64,000 nt of DNA from Ficedula albicollis (taxonomy: Eukaryota; Chordata; Aves; Passeriformes; Muscicapidae), in contig NC_021681.1 in assembly GCF_000247815.1 (NCBI RefSeq), positions 16,893,192 through 16,957,191 of the forward strand, written 5' to 3'. Both the position numbers and the translations under genes were made by a program. Shown here in pieces: positions 52,201 to 57,356 of the stretch. Within the stretch, counting starts at the first letter, position 1. Each line of letters starts with the position of its first letter. The notes under the pieces are model-generated. The model worked only from the letters and a program-made list of their open reading frames with translations. It was not told the origin of the DNA and made no database searches.

Positions 52201-54794
52201 AACACGTGGTGTGTCAGCTGTGGAGTTGTTTTGGGGTGGAAGGGGAAGAAAGGTCCATTCTTCAGCAATGAACAAACTTTTTCCCAGGTGTGTGGATAGG
52301 AAAAGCTGGATTCAAATACAACTCTGTGTCCATCATGAGTAAAAATGGCAGGAGCAAATGCATCATAACGAGTTTACTGATGATTATTTGATCACAATAT
52401 AACATCAGCTCTATTCTTTAGCTGTAACTGTTACCTTGAAACATTTGACAAAAATATAGTAAGTCAATCCCAAGAAACTCGAAATATGTGTATATCATTA
52501 GCTACTTATTACAGATAGAGAAAATGAAGTGAATTTAAATAACCCAATAAATCAGTAACAGGGCTGGAAAGAGCATTCTGAGCCTTCTGTGTTGCTCATT
52601 CATTGTTCCACACAGTTGCATGTGCAGGGAAGTGGTGTGGTTTCGTTCAGGGAGTACAGGTGAGGCATTGGAAGGGAATGTTCTTGGTGGCAAAAGGAAG
52701 TTTTGACCTAGAGGCTCCTTGCTTCATCACTCCTGTGCTGAGGTAATGCAGCTCTTTCAGCTTTACCTTTGCTGCATGTGCCCTGAGTTTTACCTCTGAC
52801 ATCAGTGCTCTGTGTTTCCTGTGAGAGCAGCACTGTTCTGCCCTGACTGGATGTGGTGTTAACACCCAGGAGTCTGTCCCTGGTTCCTGTTTCAGTTCAT
52901 TTCCAAAAGCATTGGCCCATTGAAAAGAAACCCTAGAGAAGAAAGCACAGTGTGTGTCTGTGTGTATGTACACAAAAAATCTTCTGCATGTTCTAGTTTC
53001 TCCAGGGCAGCTTTACACTCCTGGGGAGAGTGTCCTAGGAAGGATGAGACGTATCAGTGTTGCTTTCAGAAGGTTCTGGAGCAAGATCCTTTTCTAGTGG
53101 CAGAAGTTAAATGTATTTTATTTTTAAAGTAGATCACTTTGGGTTCTCTGTGGATTCAGTATATGTGATCTGTTAGTGCAGATACTTGAGCTCTTCTAAC
53201 TTTTATTGTTTACACTTACCTTTTCTCTTTGCTGGGAACGTATGCAGGCATCCCAACTTGCTATCTGTTCATTTACCATTTCTCCCAATTTTTCACTTGG
53301 GATTCCAGGTTATAATTTTCTATCTGTCCACATGTGCCACAAGACAGTGTCACCAATAGAATGTTCAACTCTTCCTGCTAAAAATAGCAAATAAATTATT
53401 TTGCAAACAACTAATCATCCACTCACTTTGTGTACATGTATGCAGCCTTGTTGTCTGCTGTCACAGAGCACCTATTAATTAGCTCTTGTCCATCCTGCAG
53501 GGGCTTTCACACAGGTGTTTATAGGTGGGAAGAGTTACATGATGGTTGTAAGGACCAGATTTTTAAAGGACTAAAATGGGTTTTAAGCACATATGTTGAA
53601 GCTTGAGATTCTCAAAGGTAATTCTCAGCTGTTACTTAAAGATGCAGGGAAGGGGTCTGAAGCAAGCGAGCCCCTAATGTTTCCCTAGTAAAACTCTGTG
53701 CTTACTGCTCCTTTAATTTCCTAGCTGACTCATCTGTAGGTCAAAAATGGTATCAGATGCACAGATACCAGTAATCAGTAGATTCCAGCAGTTGCTGCCT
53801 CCCATTTGCCTGCTGTATAACCATGTAGGATTTTATGTATCAAGAGACTCTGTTCCAGTGGAAGACTAATTTGTGGGTTTCTTGGTATTTCTGGAGAAAT
53901 GCAAGTTTTTATAGCTGATGGACATGATGAGAAAAAGAGGACTTTCTGATTTTACTTGATGCATTCACTTATTTTGGAGGCACATTTTTAGCTTGATTTT
54001 AGTATTTATTACAGGTGTATTTTCTGGAAGCAAGTTGATTTTATGTAAACCTACCTGAAGTAGCTGGACTGCTCCTCTTGGAGCACTGGAGTGTGTGGAA
54101 TGCCTGAGGAATGCAGAGGAAGCCCAGGTACTTAGTGCAGCTACAGGCCTGGGGCCAGATTCCTGCCCAAGATGCAGCCCCTGCTGTTAGCTGAATTCTA
54201 GAGCAAAAGCAAGCTCCTCCAAGTAAAACCAGCCATGCTGGGATCCTCTGTGATTTCCACTTCCAAGCTGGCACAGGGATGACACTGGCAGCATGGCTGG
54301 AGCATAGGGTACCACATGGAGCATAGGCACCTCCAAATTTAGACCTTTTCAACTGTGTTCCATGTGGACATGGTTACATGGTTAATCCACTCTGATCCTT
54401 ATTCTCTCTCTGTTCCAGGCAACTTTGCATGGGTGTGCTGAAGCTGTTTGCAGTTTACCAAGTTCTGTCTAAGGCACATTGAAGCTAGGGCAATAAAAAT
54501 CAAAAATCTCTACCAGAAAAATGGGGAATGTTTTTTATCGGGAGTGCTGGTGATGCCCTTTCAGTTCTTTCAATATCCTCTAAAAAAGGGTTGCCATAAA
54601 TACATTCTGCAGTTTTAAGTTGCAGCATCTTGAGTTAAAGTGCCTTTCTGTATGTGTTTTGCAATGTTTGTGTCCCTGTACAAGTTGAACAGGTGTTGCC
54701 CTCAGGCAGTTTCTGTCTTGTAAGAAATCCTGCTTTCAGCTGACAGACCCTTTCTCGATGTTTTTCTGCAGGCAGCCAGTCCTACAGGAAGTGA
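42..54794 (+). CDS. ARMC9: ARMC9, partial gene (21 coding exons, 3' part, to stop codon)
   Basis: ARMC9 is a LisH, coiled-coil and armadillo-repeat protein of the ciliary basal body and tip. It acts with TOGARAM1, CCDC66 and CSPP1 in axonemal microtubule stability, and is a Joubert syndrome gene in people (established knowledge). The sequence shows exons at 42-134, 5530-5581, 5905-6062, 7947-8045, 13871-13906, 18970-19004, 20159-20270, 21206-21298, 22517-22607, 23476-23599, 25062-25201, 26084-26160, 28692-28766, 30191-30281, 31699-31757, 36333-36437, 37574-37689, 42813-42937, 46254-46383, 51327-51499 and 54772-54794. They sum to 2007 nt, so phase is kept from end to end (668 codons plus TGA; 656 without the microexon). 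Blocks such as [55 protein letters not shown] and [15 protein letters not shown] match human ARMC9 as I recall it. The LisH exons and the start codon lie outside the window. Order and strand are unambiguous; the second exon and the microexon are the least certain parts. Confidence 0.96.
135..5529 (+). other. ARMC9 intron 1 of window
   Basis: 5.4 kb of AT-rich sequence. It holds a two-copy 96-bp direct duplication (2706-2896). No conserved coding block or recognisable RNA gene was seen. Open frames here, including a 156-codon minus-strand frame at 3438-3908, show no family features. Confidence 0.8.
2706..2896. repeat. direct tandem duplication, period 96 bp, 2 copies
   Basis: Copy 1 is 2706-2800 and copy 2 is 2802-2896. 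Both run from TAAAGTCTAAATGACTATTT to CTTCTCCTGAGAGCA, with about three substitutions between them. Intronic, with no reading-frame consequence. Confidence 0.95.
5530..5581 (+). CDS. ARMC9: ARMC9 coding exon b (poorly conserved)
   Basis: 52 nt, phase 0 in and phase 1 out, encoding [17 protein letters not shown] plus one base. Flanks are TTATTCAG and GTAAGT. It bridges the conserved LLTIF of the previous exon to the coiled-coil exon in frame. The human segment I recall here is shorter and different (KENGQSNK), so this is either a divergent exon or one used differently. An internal CAG acceptor at 5561-5563 would put a stop early in the next exon and is unlikely to be used. Confidence 0.65.
5582..5904 (+). 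other. ARMC9 intron 2 of window
   Basis: Short 323-bp intron with donor GTAAGT and acceptor TTCTGTTGACAG. Nothing else seen in it. Confidence 0.75.
5905..6062 (+). CDS. ARMC9: ARMC9 coding exon c (coiled coil)
   Basis: 158 nt, entered at phase 1 and left at phase 0. It encodes [20 protein letters not shown], then [20 protein letters not shown] and [12 protein letters not shown]. The heptad-like Leu/Gln/Lys pattern of the first 40 residues fits the predicted coiled coil of ARMC9. The [16 protein letters not shown] block is nearly identical to human. Donor is GTAAGA at 6063. Confidence 0.95.
6063..7946 (+). other. ARMC9 intron 3 of window
   Basis: 1.9 kb of AT-rich intron. It contains the 68-bp two-copy duplication at 7476-7611. 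No other feature seen. Confidence 0.8.
7476..7611. repeat. direct tandem duplication, period 68 bp, 2 copies
   Basis: Copies 7476-7543 and 7544-7611 abut exactly, starting AAGACAGTTGTGTAAG and ending GCTCAAAACTGC. They differ at two positions (TTCC/TTCT and AAAC/AAAT). Confidence 0.95.
7947..8045 (+). CDS. ARMC9: ARMC9 coding exon d
   Basis: 33 codons, phase 0 to 0, reading [20 protein letters not shown] and then [13 protein letters not shown]. The human sequence, recalled, is [33 protein letters not shown]. Acceptor is TTTCTAG and donor is GTAAGT. Confidence 0.95.
8804..8921. repeat. direct tandem duplication, period 63 bp, 2 copies
   Basis: TTCTAGTGTCTATGAAACTT begins both copies (8804 and 8867). 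They run on through ATGACTTAATGGTAGTGTAA with one or two differences. Confidence 0.95.
12463..12516 (+). mobile_element. CR1 LINE 3'-end fragment
   Basis: The stretch ATCATAGAATAG...TTTGGAAGGGACTTTGAAAGG...CTGATCCAACCT follows the avian CR1 3' terminal consensus (hairpin-end segment, recalled). The element is only about 54 bp long and diverged. Confidence 0.8.
13136..13323. repeat. direct tandem duplication, period 94 bp, 2 copies
   Basis: CATATTTTATACTAAACTAC starts copies at 13136 and 13230. Both contain AGCACCATTCTTTATTTTAG and end in CCTTAGTTTATCC. Two substitutions separate them. Confidence 0.95.
13871..13906 (+). CDS. ARMC9: candidate ARMC9 36-nt cassette microexon
   Basis: A 36-nt open segment encoding [12 protein letters not shown] lies between a long pyrimidine-rich tract ending CCTATAAAG and a consensus GTAAGT donor at 13907. 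It is phase 0 at both ends, and so are the junctions of the flanking exons d and e, so inclusion or skipping keeps the ARMC9 frame. In human ARMC9 as I recall it, the flanking residues (RPGT and AST) are contiguous. It would therefore be an optional 12-residue insert rich in Tyr, Ser and Asp just before the armadillo core. No transcript evidence is available here. Confidence 0.55.
16526..16644 (+). mobile_element. ancient MIR/CORE-SINE-like element
   Basis: The run CAGATGAGAAAAATTGAGGC, followed by CCAGAGATGTGAAATGACGTG, then GGTGGCTGAATCAGGACTAG and a final CTCAGCATGCCAC, matches the order and much of the sequence of the amniote MIR 3' half as I recall it (CAGATGAGGAAACTGAGGC...GTGGCAGAGCCGGGATT...). 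It is old, diverged and oriented like ARMC9. A profile search would settle it. Confidence 0.6.
18113..18222. repeat. direct tandem duplication, period 55 bp, 2 copies
   Basis: TCAGAATGCATGAC starts copies at 18113 and 18168. Both end in GCTGCTTCTTTGCTT. Two substitutions separate them. Confidence 0.95.
18970..19004 (+). CDS. ARMC9: ARMC9 coding exon e
   Basis: 35 nt, entered at phase 0 and left at phase 2, encoding [11 protein letters not shown] plus AT. The human sequence, recalled, is ASTMLRASLAP. Acceptor is GTGATCCAG, with a pyrimidine-rich tract upstream, and donor is GTAAGT. The ATG that seems to end the exon is split, its G belonging to the donor. Confidence 0.9.
19005..20158 (+). other. 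ARMC9 intron 6 of window
   Basis: 1.15 kb. No repeat, RNA gene or extra exon recognised. Confidence 0.75.
20159..20270 (+). CDS. ARMC9: ARMC9 coding exon f (start of armadillo-like core)
   Basis: 112 nt, phase 2 in and 0 out. After the split codon it reads [20 protein letters not shown] and then [17 protein letters not shown]. This is nearly identical to human ARMC9 and begins the helical core. The acceptor GCATTTAG is followed directly by AAAG. Donor is GTAAGG. Confidence 0.96.
20271..21205 (+). other. ARMC9 intron 7 of window
   Basis: About 0.94 kb. Nothing recognised beyond the splice borders. Confidence 0.75.
21206..21298 (+). CDS. ARMC9: ARMC9 coding exon g
   Basis: 31 codons, phase 0 to 0, reading [20 protein letters not shown] and then [11 protein letters not shown]. 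The human sequence, recalled, is [26 protein letters not shown]. Acceptor is TATTTTAG. Donor is GTCAGC, which is non-consensus after GT. Confidence 0.96.
21299..22516 (+). other. ARMC9 intron 8 of window
   Basis: 1.2 kb. Several short chance open frames on both strands, none with family features. No repeats recognised. Confidence 0.75.
22517..22607 (+). CDS. ARMC9: ARMC9 coding exon h
   Basis: 91 nt, phase 0 in and 1 out, encoding [20 protein letters not shown] and then [10 protein letters not shown]. It aligns to human [31 protein letters not shown], a classic helical armadillo segment. Acceptor is TTTTTCAG and donor is GTAAAA. Confidence 0.96.
22608..23475 (+). other. ARMC9 intron 9 of window
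   Basis: About 0.87 kb. Nothing recognised. Confidence 0.75.
23476..23599 (+). CDS. ARMC9: ARMC9 coding exon i
   Basis: 124 nt, phase 1 in and 2 out, encoding [20 protein letters not shown] and then [21 protein letters not shown]. It is highly similar to human ([24 protein letters not shown]). Donor is GTGATG, weak. Reading straight through gives TGA two bases past the donor, so failure to splice truncates the protein at once. Confidence 0.96.
23600..25061 (+). other. ARMC9 intron 10 of window
   Basis: 1.46 kb. A C7-8 run near 24833. No gene or mobile element recognised. Confidence 0.75.
25062..25201 (+). CDS. ARMC9: ARMC9 coding exon j
   Basis: 140 nt, phase 2 in and 1 out, encoding [40 protein letters not shown] and LCLRSA. 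Human has [43 protein letters not shown] (recalled). This is the strongest single match in the window. The donor GTCTTA is non-consensus after GT. Confidence 0.97.
25202..26083 (+). other. ARMC9 intron 11 of window
   Basis: 0.88 kb. Contains the 60-bp duplication at 25472-25591. Otherwise nothing recognised. Confidence 0.78.
25472..25591. repeat. direct tandem duplication, period 60 bp, 2 copies
   Basis: TGTGTGAAGGCTGCCATTGC begins both copies, which end in GACACTTTTTGTCCAT. A single G/C change separates the matched parts. Confidence 0.95.
26084..26160 (+). CDS. ARMC9: ARMC9 coding exon k
   Basis: 77 nt, phase 1 in and 0 out, reading [20 protein letters not shown] and then DHENPK. The human counterpart, recalled, is [26 protein letters not shown]. 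Acceptor is CCTTTGCAG and donor is GTATTT. Confidence 0.94.
27608..28251. repeat. nested direct duplication, main period 357 bp, with a third partial copy
   Basis: A segment starting TGGTTAAACTATTTGACAG occurs at 27608 and again at 27965. The two copies match for nearly 290 bp, through GCTGGTTTGGTTTTATCATC to the TTTTCTTTTCT tract. Between them, 27892-27964 is a third partial copy of 27616-27688 with a few substitutions. This suggests two successive duplication or join events. Confidence 0.95.
28236..28273 (+). repeat. (TTTTC)n / poly-T simple tract
   Basis: Repeated TTTTC units followed by about twelve T. It terminates the longer duplicate and differs in length from the first copy, as expected for a slippage-prone tract. 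Confidence 0.85.
28470..28691 (+). repeat. three-copy direct repeat forming the acceptor region of exon l
   Basis: The motif GCTCTAGTATTTTGCTGATAG, continuing through TCAGCTGGRATTAATGTAAA to TTTTTCTTCATG, occurs at about 28472, 28532 and 28613 (spacings 60 and 81 bp). Copies 2 and 3 also share ATGATATTTCTATTTCTTCTTCTT, the pyrimidine tract that precedes the real AG at 28690-28691. Each copy carries a CTCTAG that could act as a decoy acceptor. Confidence 0.93.
28692..28766 (+). CDS. ARMC9: ARMC9 coding exon l (first copy, presumed functional)
   Basis: 25 codons, phase 0 to 0, reading [20 protein letters not shown] and then EAKEM. Human has [25 protein letters not shown] (recalled). A good pyrimidine tract and TTCTTAG precede it. 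Donor is GTAAGA. An almost identical copy starts 86 bp downstream, so the donor context is duplicated. Confidence 0.95.
28778..28852 (+). pseudogene. tandem second copy of ARMC9 exon l
   Basis: 75 bp identical to exon l apart from one silent change (ATC to ATT in the first codon), with the same GTAAGAAGT donor. The bases before it are GGTAAGAAGTAG, which end in AG but lack a pyrimidine tract, so an independent acceptor is weak. Splicing of both copies would add 25 residues in frame. Use of the first acceptor with the second donor would add 86 nt and reach a TGA nine codons in. It may be a true young duplication or an assembly duplicate. Confidence 0.8.
29475..29912. repeat. three-copy direct duplication, periods 113 and 162 bp
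   Basis: The unit CTCACAGAGCACAGAGGATT starts at 29481, 29594 and 29756. It runs through GCTTAAAGACACAATATCAAGG to GCTGGTTCTGCTTTTTGCT. Copies 2 and 3 continue together through CTTCTCTGAACCTTGCACTG to GTGGATGCAGATT. Only one or two substitutions separate copies. Confidence 0.95.
30191..30281 (+). CDS. ARMC9: ARMC9 coding exon m
   Basis: 91 nt, phase 0 in and 1 out, reading [20 protein letters not shown] and then [10 protein letters not shown]. Human has [32 protein letters not shown] (recalled). Acceptor is CTACAATCAG and donor is GTCAGA. It forms the last helical block of the armadillo-like core. Confidence 0.96.
30282..31698 (+). other. ARMC9 intron 14 of window
   Basis: 1.4 kb. Holds the 108-bp duplication at 31245-31459. 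Otherwise nothing recognised. Confidence 0.78.
31245..31459. repeat. direct tandem duplication, period 108 bp, 2 copies
   Basis: AGGGGGAAGTAGAGTCTCTT starts copies at 31245 and 31353. Both end in ACAGTGAGACATCACT. Two substitutions lie in the A-rich part. Confidence 0.95.
31699..31757 (+). CDS. ARMC9: ARMC9 coding exon n (acidic segment)
   Basis: 59 nt, phase 1 in and 0 out, reading [20 protein letters not shown]. This is the Asp/Glu-rich linker that follows the armadillo core in ARMC9 (human ESDDDEDEDDEED, recalled). Acceptor is TTTCTAG and donor is GTAAGT. Confidence 0.94.
31758..36332 (+). other. ARMC9 intron 15 of window
   Basis: 4.6 kb. No coding block or mobile element recognised. A C11 run lies at 35492-35502. 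A stretch at about 34950-35420 is richer in CpG and balanced in composition, and may be conserved non-coding DNA. Confidence 0.75.
35492..35502 (+). repeat. poly-C run (C11)
   Basis: Eleven uninterrupted C after AACTT and before ATCAAAA. Confidence 0.9.
36333..36437 (+). CDS. ARMC9: ARMC9 coding exon o
   Basis: 35 codons, phase 0 to 0, reading [20 protein letters not shown] and then [15 protein letters not shown]. The second block is identical to human over about 15 residues (recalled: [18 protein letters not shown]). Acceptor is CCTTGCAG and donor is GTGAGT. Confidence 0.96.
36438..37573 (+). other. ARMC9 intron 16 of window
   Basis: 1.1 kb, of which about 430 bp is a CR1 insertion (36929-37356) in the same orientation as ARMC9. 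Confidence 0.85.
36929..37356 (+). mobile_element. CR1 LINE, 5'-truncated 3' end
   Basis: Matches the avian CR1 3' region in order: GAGGGCTGGAGCACCTCTCC, CTGGAGAAGAGAAGGCTCCA with GGGAGACCTTATTG, then GTGGTGAGACTGACACTGGT with GCCCAAGAAGCTGTGG, CTCATCCCTGGAGGGATTTG, and the terminal TTTTCCAACCCAACCCATTC. It ends near an ATTCTGTTATGAAT remnant of the 8-bp terminal repeat. Of the coding region only an out-of-frame tail could remain, so it is inactive. Confidence 0.93.
37574..37689 (+). CDS. ARMC9: ARMC9 coding exon p
   Basis: 116 nt, phase 0 in and 2 out, reading [20 protein letters not shown], then [18 protein letters not shown]. The human sequence, recalled, contains [26 protein letters not shown]. 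Acceptor is CGTGTATCAG and donor is GTAAGT (the final AT of the exon joins G of the next exon). Confidence 0.94.
39645..39690 (+). repeat. (AG)n microsatellite with AAGAAGG-like tail
   Basis: About eleven AG units followed by purine-only AAGAAGGAAGAAACAGAAGAGAGG. Confidence 0.9.
40189..40344. repeat. direct tandem duplication, period 78 bp, 2 copies
   Basis: CACCCCAAAC(C/T)CAGCCAGGG starts copies at 40189 and 40267. Both continue through CTGCATTTGGCTTTCTTG to TTTCTCTCAGCCTTGTT, with one substitution. Confidence 0.95.
42813..42937 (+). CDS. ARMC9: ARMC9 coding exon q (Ser/Pro-rich)
   Basis: 125 nt, phase 2 in and 1 out, reading [20 protein letters not shown] and then [21 protein letters not shown]. 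It is a disordered, Ser/Pro-rich tail segment, weakly like the human tail, and is supported mainly by splice sites (TTCTCCTTCAG, GTAAGC) and phase continuity. Confidence 0.85.
42938..46253 (+). other. ARMC9 intron 18 of window
   Basis: 3.3 kb. Open frames at 43133-43498 (+) and 43950-44378 (-) lack coding features. No repeat recognised. Confidence 0.75.
46254..46383 (+). CDS. ARMC9: ARMC9 coding exon r with NAGNAG acceptor
   Basis: 130 nt, phase 1 in and 2 out, reading [20 protein letters not shown], then [23 protein letters not shown] in succession. The acceptor is CAGCAG: using the first AG gives SVE, using the second removes one codon and gives FE, both in frame. Donor is GTATGA. This is a tail exon with little conservation, assigned by frame and splice signals. 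Confidence 0.82.
46954..46988 (+). repeat. short 9-bp tandem repeat (about 4 units)
   Basis: Imperfect units of TTATCCTGC: CTTATCCTGCTTATCCTGC followed by TCATCCTGT and a TCACC end. Confidence 0.8.
49541..49591. other. two adjacent perfect inverted repeats
   Basis: AGTGAATTG (49541-49549) pairs with CAATTCACT (49556-49564) over a 6-base loop. CTCACTTT (49573-49580) pairs with AAAGTGAG (49584-49591) over a 3-base loop. Arms are 9 and 8 bp, and both contain the GTGA/TCAC core. Confidence 0.85.
49714..50229. repeat. direct duplication, 227-bp unit twice plus a 59-bp partial copy between
   Basis: CAGTCTGTTTCTGCTGCC starts units at 49714, 49942 and 50003. The first and third are essentially identical for 227 bp, to GAAGCAGGGCTATGGAAG. 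The middle copy stops after AAGCGTTAACACTA and carries a 6-bp insertion (CTCTGC). Confidence 0.96.
50839..50945. repeat. imperfect direct duplication, about 59 bp
   Basis: CTGCCCGTGTCTGC at 50839 and 50898. The second copy lacks about 17 bp (CAAGATTGACCTATAC region) and then resumes with TACCTGGAAGAAATTGTGGT. Confidence 0.9.
51327..51499 (+). CDS. ARMC9: ARMC9 coding exon s (basic Ser/Pro tail)
   Basis: 173 nt, phase 2 in and 1 out, reading [40 protein letters not shown] and [17 protein letters not shown]. The human tail, recalled, has ASAFTCKPRAPCTPE and later QQASRPGSTASSTRG, so this is clearly orthologous. Acceptor is CTCCTCCAG and donor is GTAAGT. Confidence 0.94.
51500..54771 (+). other. 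ARMC9 intron 20 (last) of window
   Basis: 3.3 kb. Holds a G8-A-G8 run (52065-52081) and a canonical AATAAA at 54492-54497, about 280 bp before the last exon. Nothing else recognised. Confidence 0.78.
52065..52081 (+). repeat. G-run (G8 A G8)
   Basis: Two runs of eight G split by one A. Could form a G-quadruplex and is a likely sequencing trouble spot. Confidence 0.85.
54772..54794 (+). CDS. ARMC9: ARMC9 terminal coding exon with stop
   Basis: After the split Ser codon it reads SQSYRK and then TGA (54792-54794), so the protein ends SSQSYRK. Human ARMC9 ends SSQSHRK (recalled). Acceptor is TTTTTCTGCAG. The match of a seven-residue C-terminus in correct phase fixes the end of the gene. Confidence 0.94.
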
Positions 54795-55790
54795 GAACAG
54801 TTCCTTTCCTCGAGAATCACCTCTCACATTGTTGAAGGACAGAGCCAGCTTCCTGTAATAAGGTTTACAGGTGACCTACAGAGGAGAGTGAGGTTGTTGA
54901 CACTGCAGGCCTTGCAGGGATTCAGAATTATCTGATGGGATGTGTCTGTGGTCTCTAAAGCTGGCTAAGACAAGGGCCTTGTTATTAGAATTTGAGGTCT
55001 CAGCAGCAGCCCAGGACTGACATAGGAGATGGATATTCTCTGATAGTTTACTCTACAGTGACATTGCCACCTTGAGAAGAAACTCTTGCTCTCTGCCTTC
55101 TGTGTCAGAGTAAATGGCCTTTGGAAACAGAATGTAGGCTCAGCCCAGGAGTCTTACCAAGCAACTGTATTTTTTACTTACTGCTTGCTGAAGCAGCCTG
55201 CCAATTGCTTTTTAAAAAATGTTGCCTGTATGACTGGGTTGGGAGGTATCCGTGTTCAAGGGATCTGCATGAAGAGGGACAGTGTCTGCCACATGTACAG
55301 AGCCTTCCTGCCCAGAGCAGTCCTGCGTGGGGTGAGATCTGCATGGCCTCCAGACCCTGAAGAGCTTCTGGGTGACCTATAGCAGATGAAAAACACTGTT
55401 ACTGTGCCCAAGGCAGCATCCGTGCTCACCTCTGAGGTCCTTATCTGCAGCAATTACTCCTATTCCTTCTTTCTACATTTTTTTCCTTAATTCTACTGTT
55501 TAACGTTTGTGGAATGAAAAATGTCTTTTTTCCCCCCTGGAATGAAGGAAGAGCTTTGCTTCTTCATTCATAGAAGAAACCATGAGAATGTGAACAGATC
55601 AAAAGCAACTTTCTCTTTACATGTAACTATGCTCCATCTTCTTTGGTCTTTGTTACTTTTTTTATGTTCTTCAGAGCAATGACTGCTTATGTCTTTGTGG
55701 AATTTGTGTTGGTCTTTGGTGCATATGAAGTGCTGGCTAGGCAAGAGAGATCAGGAATCCTTCCACTAAATAAAAAGCAGCAGTTAGTTC
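54795..55790 (+). other. ARMC9: ARMC9 3' UTR (end estimated)
   Basis: The first canonical AATAAA after the stop is at 55769-55774. A GT/T-rich stretch (CTGTTTGTTGTTCTTTCTC) lies about 45 nt beyond, which fits cleavage near 55790. The end is an inference. The signal falls inside an open frame described separately. Confidence 0.5.
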
Positions 55791-56106
55791 TGCCAGTGAA
55801 TTACAAAGCTAGTCTGTTTGTTGTTCTTTCTCTCAACAGTAACAGTGACCAGGAAACGCTAAAGTCTTCACTGGGGGTTGGCTTTTCAGTAACACCCCCT
55901 CATATCACAGCTGTTAGGACACATAAATGCAGTTTACATTGGAACTTGGCTGCTGCTGATGCAGAGATGTACAAAAAGCAGACAGTGTATTTGCCATGGG
56001 CAGACTTCAGAAACAAATGTTTTAATGAGTATGAAAATGGGAAAGATAAGCCTTTGGTTTTGGAGTTTCACCTTGAGAAACAAACAAGTGGAACACAGCC
56101 TGAAAG
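55675..56106 (+). CDS. candidate unidentified coding exon downstream of ARMC9
   Basis: The reading frame is open from at least 55643 and ends with TAA right after a possible GTAAAG donor at 56107. A T-rich tract and TTCTTCAG (55667-55674) give a plausible acceptor, and the segment is 432 nt (a multiple of three, phase 2 at both ends). G is the commonest first codon base by eye and the residues look protein-like, for example QTVYLPWADFRNKCFNEYEN and KDKPLVLEFHLEK. The start MFFRAMTAYVFVEFVLVFGA is hydrophobic and could be a signal or anchor if ATG 55664 is used. I do not recognise the family. In a window this size one open frame of this length is expected by chance, so it is a candidate only. 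Confidence 0.35.
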
Positions 56107-56196
56107 GTAAAGCAAAAAAGTGCCTGAAAGTGGCACTGCCCTCCCCTAAAGTAGAGTTGTAAAGCCATTTCCATAGAGCCAGAAGAAAGCTTTATT

Positions 56197-56355
56197 GCTT
56201 CTGATAAGACACTGAATTGCTCTGTGTGGGAACTGAAGAGCCAAGGCCACTGATGTCGTTGCCTCAGACCCGCTTCTGATAAGACACTGAATTGAGCCTA
56301 TTGCTCTGTGTGGGAACTGAAGAGCCAAGGCCACTGATGTCGTTGCCTCAGACCC
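56197..56355. repeat. direct tandem duplication, period 75 bp, 2 copies
   Basis: GCTTCTGATAAGACACTGAA starts copies at 56197 and 56272. Both end in GATGTCGTTGCCTCAGACCC. The second copy has a small insertion (GAGCCTATT region). Confidence 0.95.
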
Positions 56356-57256
56356 ACTGATATCAGTGGTGCTGTGTCAAATGTTTGCAGATGGGGCTCC
56401 CTCACACAAGTTCAGGAAACCTCCAGAATGGACTTTACATTGGAATGGGGGTATTTTGTAGGAGACCTCCTGTAGCTTAAAATCCAGTCAATTCATGTGG
56501 AAGTTACAATTTACTACTCCAACCAACTACTACGACACCAACCTAACACCAAGCAGGCAGAGTAGGGGTGTTGCTTTATCTCCAGACTACACAGGACATG
56601 AAGTGACTACAGACACTTGATAGCCTCTGTCACACAGCTCCCCATGCCACACAAAGAAGTCACAGAAAATCTCTGACTTGTGCTTGGATTCATCTGCCTC
56701 CTCTCAGAGCTGATAAACACAGCTAATGGGAAACTGTCCTCTGGTTCACAAAAAGGCAGTAATGGAAAACAGCCATAAAAGTTCACCTCATGGCTTTCCA
56801 GGGTAGGCAGAATTTCCTCTGAAATTCTGTTTTTTTTCCAGCAGCTAACATCAACAGCCAAGTTGTTAACACTGAAGTGCTAAGCAGTTCATTTGCATAC
56901 ATGAATAACACAGAATACTCCAGTAGCTGAGTTTTATTTATCTTACAGCAGTGCTGAGTTTCGTGTTGGATCTATGCTATGTTCATGCTAGATCTGATTC
57001 TATAAGACAGAGGCAGCTTTTGAAAAGTATTGAGAGCAGAATAATTTTTTTTTCTTGGGGGGGGATGACAGCAACAACCCCAAAACCTCACTGATTTTGT
57101 GAGTTGAGGTAAAAACTTCACCACCTTTTGCCAGGTGGTTGGTAAGTGTGGCAGCTGCTCCAGCAGATCAAGATTCATGAAAACCAAAATGCATCTTGCT
57201 GAGTGGGACTGAAAGGAACAAACTGAAGTGTGTGTGCTTGTGTGTTTCTTTCTCAG

Positions 57257-57356
57257 GCCTGTTGCAATGCAGAACTCTATGCATATTTTCCCATGTTCTC
57301 TTAGCTTTGTGAGTACAGAGTTTGAAATCCAAGACTATTTTTATATTAATGCTTGA
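57257..57356 (+). CDS. candidate terminal exon of the same unidentified gene
   Basis: Acceptor TTTCTTTCTCAG at 57245-57256. Joined in phase to the exon ending at 56106, it reads RPVAMQNSMHIFPCSLSF and then VSTEFEIQDYFYINA before TGA at 57354-57356. An ATTAAA lies at 57473-57478. The frame fits, but 32 open codons are weak evidence by themselves. Confidence 0.25.
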
